Shown: in pieces, positions 10,569 to 17,415 of the stretch | Layout: every line of letters begins with the position of its first letter | Position numbering within the stretch: the first letter of the stretch is position 1 | The notes under the pieces: model-generated | What the model was told of the DNA's origin: nothing | What the model saw: the letters and a program-made list of their open reading frames with translations, nothing else | Databases searched by the model: none | Assembly (NCBI RefSeq): GCF_947500045.1 | Contig: NZ_CANMQQ010000003.1 | Coordinates: 1 to 64,000 of the forward strand | Origin: an uncultured Ruegeria sp. | GTDB taxonomy: Bacteria; Pseudomonadota; Alphaproteobacteria; Rhodobacterales; Rhodobacteraceae | Direction: 5' to 3' | DNA: 64,000 bases | Made by a program: the position numbers and the translations under genes

Positions 10569-11168
10569 TTACAGCAGACGAACCTGTGTGCCGACCTGCA
10601 CAAGCGGATACAGTTCTTCCACATGCTGGTTATAAAGACCAATACAGCCGGATGAACTCTGGCGTCCGATCTTACGGGTGTCGTGGGTGCCGTGAACCAG
10701 ATAGGCAGGCCAGTCCAGATACATGGCGCGGGTCCCAAGCGGATTTCCGGGATCGCCACCTTCCATGCGAACGGGCAATGCCGGGTCGCGTTCGCGCATC
10801 GAAGCTGTCGGCGTCCAGCTTGGATTTTCAGCCTTGCGAACGACTTTGGTATAGCCACGTTTGGTCAGTTCTTCGCTCATGGGGACAGAGCTTGGATAAA
10901 GCCTGTAGGTGCCATCTGCGCCCCAGTAGTGCACAGCGCGGCTGGTGATATCGGCCAACAGCGCACCAGCACCCAATTCGTCAAAGTGATCCTGCCAATT
11001 TTGCTGCGAGAACGAGGATACATTGCGGCGCACCGGTAACTGTGTGCTGATCGCATCCTCATCCTGTGGGAAAGCATCGATACTCTGTGCGCGAACGATG
11101 ACGGGGGCCGCGATCAAAGACGCAGCACCCAACAGTGCATGACGGCGGGTCAAATGATTTTGGGACAA
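10569..11168 (-). CDS. L,D-transpeptidase (YkuD domain), exported
   Basis: The 199-residue protein has a twin-arginine-like signal (LTRRHALLGAASLIAAPVIVRAQ) and a C-terminal YkuD domain. The active-site region reads VHGTHDTRKIGRQSSSGCIGLYN, with His at about 159 and the nucleophile Cys at about 175. YkuD enzymes make 3-3 peptidoglycan cross-links or attach proteins to peptidoglycan. The canonical Arg two residues after the Cys (GCxR) is Gly here, a deviation that may affect activity. The upstream region holds a large inverted-repeat structure at 11231-11287. Confidence 0.87.
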   Translation of the reverse strand: MSQNHLTRRHALLGAASLIAAPVIVRAQSIDAFPQDEDAISTQLPVRRNVSSFSQQNWQDHFDELGAGALLADITSRAVHYWGADGTYRLYPSSVPMSEELTKRGYTKVVRKAENPSWTPTASMRERDPALPVRMEGGDPGNPLGTRAMYLDWPAYLVHGTHDTRKIGRQSSSGCIGLYNQHVEELYPLVQVGTQVRLL

Positions 11169-11230
11169 GGTTGCCTCCGGAATGATACGAACTGCTCGAT
11201 TGATTTATTTGACGATAAACTATTGGTGAT

Positions 11231-11287
11231 TGCCTGATTTTTCCAGAGGTGCGCCTCTGAATTTCTTGTGAGGTGGGCGATCAGGCA
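11231..11287. repeat. 57-bp nested inverted-repeat element
   Basis: The outer arms TGCCTGAT (11231-11238) and ATCAGGCA (11280-11287) are exact inverse complements. Nested inside is a perfect hairpin, CAGAGG-TGCG-CCTCTG (11244-11259). The element lies between the L,D-transpeptidase start (11168) and the mmsA terminator, so on the minus strand it would be in the transpeptidase leader. It has no T run and does not look like a terminator. It could be an RNA structure or a short dispersed repeat. No second copy was noticed in this window. Confidence 0.6.
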
Positions 11288-11305
11288 TGAATTGGCGTAG
11301 ATGTA

Positions 11306-11338
11306 TGAAAAAAACCCGGCCTGTGTTGGACCGGGTTT
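11306..11338 (-). terminator. Rho-independent terminator of mmsA
   Basis: The stem AAACCCGG (11312-11319) / CCGGGTTT (11331-11338) is followed on the minus strand by a run of T. It lies about 20 bp past the mmsA stop. Confidence 0.88.
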
Positions 11339-11359
11339 CCAGAAATATGAGTGGGTAGA

Positions 11360-12859
11360 TCAGTCCATCGCTTTGAAGTTGAACTCGCCACCTTCCTTGA
11401 TGCCTGACGGCCAGCGCGATGTGACAGTTTTGGTGCGCGAGTAGAACTTGAAGCTGTCCGCGCCGTGCTGGTTCAGGTCGCCGAACATGGATTTCTTCCA
11501 GCCGCCAAAGGTGTGATAAGCCAGCGGAACCGGGATCGGGACATTGATACCGACCATGCCGATGTTGATGCGGTTGGCAAAATCACGTGCGGTGTCACCG
11601 TCGCGCGTGAAGATTGCGGTGCCATTACCATATTCGTGATCCATGGCCAGTTTCAGCGCTTCTTCGTAAGAACCAGCGCGGACGGTCGACAGAACCGGGC
11701 CAAAAATCTCTTGCTTGTAGATGTCCATGTCGGGCGTGACGTGGTCAAACAAATGCGGGCCGACAAAGAAGCCGTCCTCATAACCTTGCAGGCTGAAGTC
11801 ACGATTATCGACAACCAGCTTCGCGCCCTGTTCCACGCCCGATTTGATCAGGCCCAGAATGCGCTCCTTGGCGGCTCCGGTTACGACCGGACCCATATCC
11901 ACGTCATCGCCTGCGGTATATGGCCCAACCTTTAGCATTTCGACACGCGGGATCAGCTTTTCGATCAGGGCGTCTGCAGTTTCTTCACCCACAGGGACAG
12001 CAACCGAGATTGCCATGCAGCGTTCGCCCGCAGCGCCGAAACCTGCACCAACCAAGGCATCGGCAGCTTGGTCCAAATCTGCGTCGGGCATGACGATCAT
12101 GTGGTTTTTGGCACCACCGAAACACTGTGCGCGTTTGCCGTTCGCAGTGGCACGGGAATAGATATACTGCGCAATTGGGGTCGAGCCGACAAACGAAACG
12201 CCCTGAATGATTTCGCTGTCCAGCAGGGTGTCCACGGCCTCTTTGTCGCCATTGACCACCTGGAACACGCCTTTTGGCAGACCTGCTTCGACAAACAGTT
12301 CGGCCAGCATCAATGGCACCGAGGGGTCACGCTCGGATGGTTTCAGAACCACAGCGTTGCCGCAAGCCAGTGCCGGGCCTACATGCCACAAGGGCATCAT
12401 GGCAGGGAAATTGAACGGCATGATCGAGGCAACCACGCCCAGCGGCTGGCGCATCGAATACATGTCGATGCCGGGTCCTGCGCTGTCTGTGAACTCACCT
12501 TTCAGCATCTGCGGGGCGCCGATGCAGTATTCGATCACTTCCAGACCACGCTGTAGATCACCCTTGGCGTCGGGCAGGGTCTTGCCATGCTCGCGGCTGA
12601 GGGCCTCGGCCAGTTTGTCCATATCGCGGTTCATCAGCCCAACCATTGCCATCATGACGCGTGCACGTTTCTGCGGGTTGGTTGCACCCCAGGCGACCTG
12701 CGCGGCCGCTGCGTCTTCGATGGCTGCGGTGGTTTCAGACACGCTGGCCATTGGGCATTTATACTGCACCTCGCCAGTGGCGGGGTTGAAGACATCGTCA
12801 AAACGTCCCGATGTACCGGCGACGTTTTCACCATTGATGAAATGGGTCAGGTCCTGCAT
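11360..12859 (-). CDS. mmsA: Methylmalonate-semialdehyde dehydrogenase (CoA-acylating)
   Basis: This aldehyde dehydrogenase family 6 enzyme converts methylmalonate semialdehyde to propionyl-CoA with NAD and CoA, the last step of the route encoded at 3759-6825. The 499-residue length is typical. Visible signatures include MPFNFPAMMPLWH, VLKPSERDPSVPL, the NAD loop FVGSTPIAQYIY, and the catalytic Cys in GAAGERCMAIS. It is transcribed away from a LysR gene starting about 100 bp upstream, its likely regulator, and ends at a strong terminator. It is separated from the rest of the valine genes by about 4.5 kb. Confidence 0.96.
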   Translation of the reverse strand: MQDLTHFINGENVAGTSGRFDDVFNPATGEVQYKCPMASVSETTAAIEDAAAAQVAWGATNPQKRARVMMAMVGLMNRDMDKLAEALSREHGKTLPDAKGDLQRGLEVIEYCIGAPQMLKGEFTDSAGPGIDMYSMRQPLGVVASIMPFNFPAMMPLWHVGPALACGNAVVLKPSERDPSVPLMLAELFVEAGLPKGVFQVVNGDKEAVDTLLDSEIIQGVSFVGSTPIAQYIYSRATANGKRAQCFGGAKNHMIVMPDADLDQAADALVGAGFGAAGERCMAISVAVPVGEETADALIEKLIPRVEMLKVGPYTAGDDVDMGPVVTGAAKERILGLIKSGVEQGAKLVVDNRDFSLQGYEDGFFVGPHLFDHVTPDMDIYKQEIFGPVLSTVRAGSYEEALKLAMDHEYGNGTAIFTRDGDTARDFANRINIGMVGINVPIPVPLAYHTFGGWKKSMFGDLNQHGADSFKFYSRTKTVTSRWPSGIKEGGEFNFKAMD

Positions 12860-12938
12860 TGCAAATTCCTCCGAATTAAGTTGCGCGCAGAATAGGCTTG
12901 CGAAAATCCCCTGAACAGAGGCAATGTTTCAAATCAGT

Positions 12939-12954
12939 TTTGCAAAAATGCAAA
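12939..12954. promoter_or_regulatory. Inverted repeat in the mmsA-LysR intergenic region
   Basis: TTTGCA-AAAA-TGCAAA is a perfect 6-bp inverted repeat with a 4-bp spacer, ending 9 bp before the LysR start codon. Its size and T/A ends fit a LysR-type binding site. Autoregulation and control of divergent mmsA are inferred. Confidence 0.5.
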
Positions 12955-12963
12955 GGTTGGATC

Positions 12964-13866
12964 ATGACACCGAATTGGGATGATTTGCGGATTTTTCTTG
13001 CGGTCGCACGTGACGAGAGCCTTTCGGCAGCGGGGCGCGTGCTCAAGATCGATCCGGCGACCGTCGGGCGCAGGATCGCGCGATTAGAGGCGGCACTGGA
13101 CGCGGTGTTGTTCACGAAATCACAGCAGGGCTATGTATTGACGACTGCGGGTGAGCGGTTGATGGAGCACGGGCTGCAGGCAGAAGAGGCGATGCGTGCG
13201 GCGACCGGGGTCATGTCGGGCTCGGCCAAGTCGCTAAGCGGTCAGATCAGAATTGGGGCACCGGATGGGAGCGCAAATTACCTTTTGCCTCAGGTCTGCG
13301 CCAAGATCAGCGATGCGAACCCTGATCTCGACATCCAGATTCTGGCGTTACCACGTATTATCAATTTGTCTCGGCGCGAGGCCGATATGGCCATCACCGT
13401 CAGCGCACCCACTGCCGGGCAGCTTTTGGTTCAAAAGATATCCGATTATCGGCTGCACATGGTCGCCACGAAAGAATACCTGAGTCGCCACGCCGAAATC
13501 CGAACGGTCGAGGATCTAAAGGGGCACCGGATGATCGGCTATATTCCGGATATGATCTTTGATCGCGAGTTGGATTACCTCAACGATATTGGTGTTGAGC
13601 GTGTCGCGCTTGCATCAAACTCGGTCTCGGTGCAGTTGCGGCAGGTGTCACTGGGCACAGGGGTCTGTGTGGCGCATGACTTTACGTTGCCGTTCCATCG
13701 AGGATTGCAAAAAATCCTGACGGATCAGGTAAGTCTGACCCGTGGATTCTATCTGGTTCGCCATCAGGGCGATCAGCGCAATGAACGGTTGAATCGCTTT
13801 GCCGAGGCACTGACCCGTGGCCTGCGGGACGAAGTGGCGCGGCTGGAAGCAGAAGCTTCACCTTGA
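12964..13866 (+). CDS. LysR-family transcriptional regulator (probable mmsA regulator)
   Basis: The 300-residue protein has an N-terminal winged HTH (MTPNWDDLRIFLAVARDESLSAAGRVLKIDPATVGRRIARLE, about 1-41) and a LysR substrate-binding region. The HTH reads DPATVGRRIARLE rather than the common SxxAVSxxIxxLE, as in the LysR subgroup that also drives aldehyde-dehydrogenase genes. It is divergent from mmsA with about 100 bp between, so control of mmsA is a reasonable inference. The frame opens at 12898, but the ATG at 12964 gives the family-like start. Confidence 0.88.
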   Translation: MTPNWDDLRIFLAVARDESLSAAGRVLKIDPATVGRRIARLEAALDAVLFTKSQQGYVLTTAGERLMEHGLQAEEAMRAATGVMSGSAKSLSGQIRIGAPDGSANYLLPQVCAKISDANPDLDIQILALPRIINLSRREADMAITVSAPTAGQLLVQKISDYRLHMVATKEYLSRHAEIRTVEDLKGHRMIGYIPDMIFDRELDYLNDIGVERVALASNSVSVQLRQVSLGTGVCVAHDFTLPFHRGLQKILTDQVSLTRGFYLVRHQGDQRNERLNRFAEALTRGLRDEVARLEAEASP

Positions 13867-13927
13867 CACCTTCAGACATTCCGGCAACGCTTTGGAAAAC
13901 AGTACGTTATTCCGGAGGTTTTTGCTA

Positions 13928-14365
13928 ATGCTTGTACAGGCCATTCTCAAATCCAAGGCCAGCAGTGATGTGATGACAGTTGAGCCTACGGCGACTGTTT
14001 CTCAGGCCGCTGGGATACTTGCAGAGAAGCGGATTGGTACGGTCATCATTTCCGAAGATGGGGGGCAGACAGCCTCGGGCATCTTGTCGGAACGGGATAT
14101 TGTTCGTGAACTGGCTGCCAGCGGTAGCGGATGCCTGGATAAGCCCGTCAGCGACTACATGACCAAGCAGCTAGTAACCGCAAGCCAACAAGATTCGGTC
14201 GAGTCCATCCTGTCGCAAATGACCGAGGGCCGATTTCGCCATATGCCCGTTTTAGAAGACGGCAGACTGGTTGGAATCGTAACGCTTGGCGATGCTGTAA
14301 AGGCGCAACTGGCTGAACTTGCAATGGAAAAAGACGCGCTGGAAGGCATGATCATGGGCCACTAG
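13928..14365 (+). CDS. Tandem CBS-domain protein
   Basis: The 145-residue protein consists of two CBS motifs: VMTVEPTATVSQAAGILAEKRIGTVII (about 16-42) and YMTKQLVTASQQDSVESILSQM with GRFRHMPVLEDGRLVGIVTLGDAV (about 76-121). Stand-alone CBS pairs bind adenine nucleotides and modulate partner proteins. The partner is not evident. It precedes coaD by about 80 bp on the same strand. The ATG at 13928 is preferred over an upstream in-frame start that overlaps the LysR gene. Confidence 0.9.
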   Translation: MLVQAILKSKASSDVMTVEPTATVSQAAGILAEKRIGTVIISEDGGQTASGILSERDIVRELAASGSGCLDKPVSDYMTKQLVTASQQDSVESILSQMTEGRFRHMPVLEDGRLVGIVTLGDAVKAQLAELAMEKDALEGMIMGH

Positions 14366-14447
14366 TCGCAGGGGCTGTTTCAGCCTCTTGCACCTGCGGC
14401 AAAGTTATGTTTGCTTGCGCAGAAATATTGTTGCGCTGGAGAGCCCT

Positions 14448-14939
14448 ATGCGGGTTGGATTGTATCCCGGTACTTTTGACCCGATCACTCTGGGTCATAT
14501 TGACATTATCCGCCGTGCGGCCGCGCTGGTGGATAAGCTTGTGATTGGTGTCGCCATCAATCGTGACAAGGGCCCTCTGTTTTCCCTTGAAGAGCGCGTC
14601 GCGATGATCGAGGCGGAATGCGCCCATCTGACTGAACAGACCGGTACAGAAATTGTAGCACACCCGTTTGAGAACCTGCTGATCGACTGTGCCCGCGATG
14701 TTGGCGCACAGATCATTGTTCGCGGGCTGCGCGCCGTCGCTGATTTCGAATATGAATTCCAGATGGTTGGTATGAACCGCGTGCTGGACGACTCGATCGA
14801 GACGGTCTTCCTGATGGCAGAAGCACGGCATCAGGCCATCGCCTCGAAACTGGTCAAGGAAATTGCCAGATTGAACGGGGACGTTTCAAAATTTGTCACG
14901 CCCCGCGTTAATACGGCCCTGCGTGAACGGTTAGGCTAA
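14448..14939 (+). CDS. coaD: Phosphopantetheine adenylyltransferase
   Basis: CoaD transfers AMP from ATP to 4'-phosphopantetheine in coenzyme A synthesis. The 163-residue protein has the nucleotidyltransferase motif GTFDPITLGH (8-17, with TxxH at 14-17) and the second ATP-binding segment resembling ISSxxVKE (IASKLVKEIA). A GGAG ribosome-binding site lies before the ATG at 14448. Its 3' end overlaps the end of the converging GAPDH gene by 9 bp. Confidence 0.96.
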   Translation: MRVGLYPGTFDPITLGHIDIIRRAAALVDKLVIGVAINRDKGPLFSLEERVAMIEAECAHLTEQTGTEIVAHPFENLLIDCARDVGAQIIVRGLRAVADFEYEFQMVGMNRVLDDSIETVFLMAEARHQAIASKLVKEIARLNGDVSKFVTPRVNTALRERLG

Positions 14940-15935
14940 GGCACCCATCGCCGCCGCGGTGTCCAGCATCCGGTTCGAGAAACCCCATTCGTTGTCATAC
15001 CATGCGAGGACACGCACCAACGTGCCATCGGTAACTTTGGTTTCAGCAAGCGATACCGTTGAGCTATGCGAGTCGTGGTTGAAATCGATCGAAATCAGCG
15101 GGCGATTCTCGGCGGCCAAAACGCCGGGAATTTTCGCTGCAGCTTCAACAAAAAGGGCGTTGACCTCATCTTCGGTGGTCGGGCGCGAAACTTCGGCCAC
15201 CAGGTCGACGACCGAGACATTGGGTGTAGGCACCCGAATGGCTTGTCCGGTCAGTTTCCCGGCCAATTGCGGCAATACCAGACCAACTGCCGAGGCCGCA
15301 CCGGTTGTAGTTGGGATCATCGACAGCGCTGCAGCGCGTGACAGATAGGGGTCTTTGCCCGCTGTATCATGAACCGGTTGGCTGGCCGTGTAGGCGTGGA
15401 TGGTCGTCATGTTGCCGTGCTTGATACCCAGCCCTGCATCCAGTGCTGCGGCGACGGGTGACAGGCAGTTGGTGGTGCACGATGCGTTCGAAGCAATGAC
15501 ATCATTTGCCGTCAGTTCGTGATCGTTCACGCCGAAGACAATGGTCTTAACACCGCCGTCACCACGGGCAGGGGCCGAGATCAGAACTTTCTTCGACCCA
15601 TTCTTCAGGTGTCGTTCAGCCGCTTCACGAGTGCGGAAAACGCCAGTGCATTCCAGAACCACATCCACGTCCGACCAGTCCAGCGCTTCTGGGTCACGTT
15701 CACTGGTCAACCGGATCGGTCCAGCGCCGACATCCAGGCTAGCATCGCTGAGCGTTACTGGTTTGGAATAGCGCCCATGCACGCTGTCGAATTCGAACAG
15801 ATGGGCGTTCATTTCGGGCTTTGCCAGATCGTTGATAGCAACGATTTCCACGTCGGTGCGCCCAGATTCCATGACAGCCCGCAACACACCGCGTCCGATC
15901 CGTCCAAATCCGTTGATTGCCAGCTTGAGTGTCAT
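14931..15935 (-). CDS. gap: Glyceraldehyde-3-phosphate dehydrogenase, NAD-type signature (gap1)
   Basis: This 334-residue GAPDH has the Rossmann start INGFGRIGR, the active-site loop ASNASCTTNC with the nucleophile Cys at 153, and RVLAWYDNEWGFSNRM near the C terminus. Residue 36 is Asp (AINDLA), the acidic residue that binds the adenosine ribose and favours NAD in this family. A perfect 12-bp palindrome GTTAGCGCTAAC lies 33 bp upstream of the start, a likely repressor operator. A second GAPDH gene with a different cofactor signature lies just upstream on the same strand. An erythrose-4-phosphate dehydrogenase role is possible but less likely. Confidence 0.93.
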   Translation of the reverse strand: MTLKLAINGFGRIGRGVLRAVMESGRTDVEIVAINDLAKPEMNAHLFEFDSVHGRYSKPVTLSDASLDVGAGPIRLTSERDPEALDWSDVDVVLECTGVFRTREAAERHLKNGSKKVLISAPARGDGGVKTIVFGVNDHELTANDVIASNASCTTNCLSPVAAALDAGLGIKHGNMTTIHAYTASQPVHDTAGKDPYLSRAAALSMIPTTTGAASAVGLVLPQLAGKLTGQAIRVPTPNVSVVDLVAEVSRPTTEDEVNALFVEAAAKIPGVLAAENRPLISIDFNHDSHSSTVSLAETKVTDGTLVRVLAWYDNEWGFSNRMLDTAAAMGALA

Positions 15936-15967
15936 GGTACGCTCCGTCCAAATGCGATCGATAAATG

Positions 15968-15979
15968 GTTAGCGCTAAC
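15968..15979. promoter_or_regulatory. Perfect LacI-type palindrome GTTAGCGCTAAC upstream of gap1
   Basis: This is a perfect 12-bp palindrome centred on GCGC, 33 bp upstream of the gap1 ATG. Related sites occur before gap2 and the aldolase gene. It resembles the operators of LacI-family regulators such as CceR, which controls central carbon genes in Rhodobacter. The assignment to CceR is inference. Confidence 0.7.
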
Positions 15980-16016
15980 AAATCCAGATTGGCGCGAAAG
16001 TCAAGCGAAACCTGTG

Positions 16017-16160
16017 TCAGCGCCAGAAGGCGATCCAATCCAAAAATTCGTAGAGTTTCTTGCCAAGGAACAGCAGATGCTCGGTTCCAAATAGCGCAAC
16101 GTCCAGCATCAGAGCGCCAAGGATCAGAACTCCAAGCCAGATGGCGATTTGATTTGTCAT
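16017..16160 (-). CDS. 47-residue membrane protein between the two GAPDH genes
   Basis: A 47-codon frame begins MTNQIAIWLGVLILGALML and ends LGKKLYEFLDWIAFWR. It encodes one hydrophobic segment (about 4-24) and an amphipathic Trp-rich tail, as in a single-pass inner-membrane microprotein. An AGGG ribosome-binding site lies about 8 bases before the ATG. It is flanked by the gap2 terminator upstream and the gap1 operator downstream, so it may have its own promoter. Function is unknown. The frame is too short for coding statistics, so confidence is moderate. Confidence 0.6.
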   Translation of the reverse strand: MTNQIAIWLGVLILGALMLDVALFGTEHLLFLGKKLYEFLDWIAFWR

Positions 16161-16173
16161 TGCTGCGCCCTGA

Positions 16174-16206
16174 ACGAAAATGCCCGCTCAGATAACCTGA
16201 GCGGGC
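16174..16206 (-). terminator. Rho-independent terminator of gap2
   Basis: The arms GCCCGCTCAG (16182-16191) and CTGAGCGGGC (16197-16206) form a perfect 10-bp stem, followed on the minus strand by ATTTTCG. It is 28 bp past the gap2 stop. Confidence 0.88.
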
Positions 16207-16233
16207 CTAAAGGTACAAGCGATGTGCAAAGGG

Positions 16234-17235
16234 TCAGTTAAGGCGGCCCATCGCAACGGCGACGTCAGCCATCCGAACCGAGAAACCCCATTCATTGTCA
16301 TACCACGCCAGTACGCGAACCATACGGCTGTCAACAACGCGGGTTTGGTCGGGCGCGAAGATCGAGCTTTCCTCGGTGTGGTTGAAATCGGTCGAGACCA
16401 GCGGCGCGGGCTCATAGCCAAGCACGCGCTGCATGGGACCTTTGGCAGCTTCTTCGACGATTGCATTGACCTCTTCGACAGAAACATCGCGCGAGGCGCG
16501 GAAAGACAGGTCGACGGCCGAGACATTTGGCGTTGGCACGCGGATGGCCGAACCATCCAGACGGCCTTTGAGGTTTGGCAGAACTTCTCCCAGTGCCGCT
16601 GCAGCACCGGTTGTGGTCGGGATCATCGACATGGCCGCTGCGCGCGCGCGATACAGGTCGCTGTGACGGCGGTCCAACGTCGGCTGATCGCCGGTATAGG
16701 CGTGGATTGTGGTCATGATGCCATGTTCGATGCCGATGCCTTCATCCAGAACCTTGGCAAGCGGAGCAAGGCAGTTGGTGGTGCAAGAGCCGTTGGATAC
16801 CATGTTGTCGTTCGCGGTCAGGGTGTTGTGGTTCACGCCAAATACAATGGTCTTGTCGACATTTTTGCCGGGGGCCGACAGCAGGACTTTGCCGGCACCA
16901 CGTTCGAGGTGAGTCTGCGCTTTCAACCCGTCATTGAATTTGCCGGTACATTCCAGAACGACGTCGCAGCCTTCCCAGTCCAGTTCGTTCATGTCGTAGG
17001 TTGAAAACATCTCCATCGGGCCACGGCCCAGATCCATGGTGTTGCCTTCGATGGAAACTTCACGCGGGAAACGGCCATGTATGCTGTCATATTTCAGCAG
17101 ATGCGCCGAGGTATCCAGCGGGCCGGTGGCGTTCACCTTGATCACTTCGATGTCGTTGCGCGCCGATGCGGCGATGTGCGACAGGGTACAGCGGCCAATG
17201 CGGCCAAAACCATTGATACCGACCTTGATGGTCAT
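16234..17235 (-). CDS. gap: Glyceraldehyde-3-phosphate dehydrogenase, non-Asp36 type (gap2)
   Basis: This is a second GAPDH of 333 residues with INGFGRIGR, the nucleophile Cys 151 in SNGSCTTNC, and RVLAWYDNEWGFSVRM. At position 36 it has Ala (KVNATGPL) where NAD-specific enzymes have Asp. This suggests relaxed or NADP-preferring cofactor use and possibly a gluconeogenic or anabolic role. The longer frame to 17295 starts with non-homologous residues; MTIKVGINGF at 17235 is the family start. Three TTAGCGC-type half-operators lie 90-130 bp upstream. Transketolase is encoded about 1.6 kb further upstream on the same strand. Confidence 0.94.
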   Translation of the reverse strand: MTIKVGINGFGRIGRCTLSHIAASARNDIEVIKVNATGPLDTSAHLLKYDSIHGRFPREVSIEGNTMDLGRGPMEMFSTYDMNELDWEGCDVVLECTGKFNDGLKAQTHLERGAGKVLLSAPGKNVDKTIVFGVNHNTLTANDNMVSNGSCTTNCLAPLAKVLDEGIGIEHGIMTTIHAYTGDQPTLDRRHSDLYRARAAAMSMIPTTTGAAAALGEVLPNLKGRLDGSAIRVPTPNVSAVDLSFRASRDVSVEEVNAIVEEAAKGPMQRVLGYEPAPLVSTDFNHTEESSIFAPDQTRVVDSRMVRVLAWYDNEWGFSVRMADVAVAMGRLN

Positions 17236-17324
17236 CCGACGTCTCCAAACTGCGCTTGTGTTGCAGGCCATATAGCCGTGAAAGGTGAATCTCAAAAGGG
17301 CAAAAATGGCATATTTTTAAGGTG

Positions 17325-17365
17325 TTAGCGCAAACCTTCTCCGGTTGCGCTAACGCTTGCGCTAA
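17325..17365. promoter_or_regulatory. Cluster of three TTAGCGC-like operator sites upstream of gap2
   Basis: TTAGCGCAA (17325-17333) and TTGCGCTAAC (17345-17354) are arms of a near-perfect inverted repeat, followed directly by TTGCGCTAA (17357-17365). All share the GCGC core and TAA flank of the perfect gap1 palindrome. The cluster lies between the divergent gap2 and DUF808 genes and may control both. Confidence 0.6.
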
Positions 17366-17415
17366 GGGGTGGATCAGGTAGTGTCGGCAACAGCAGCGAA
17401 ACACGAGGATACGCG

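Noticed and set aside
16222..17004. 260-codon plus-strand frame
   Set aside because: It is antisense to gap2 with no recognisable features.
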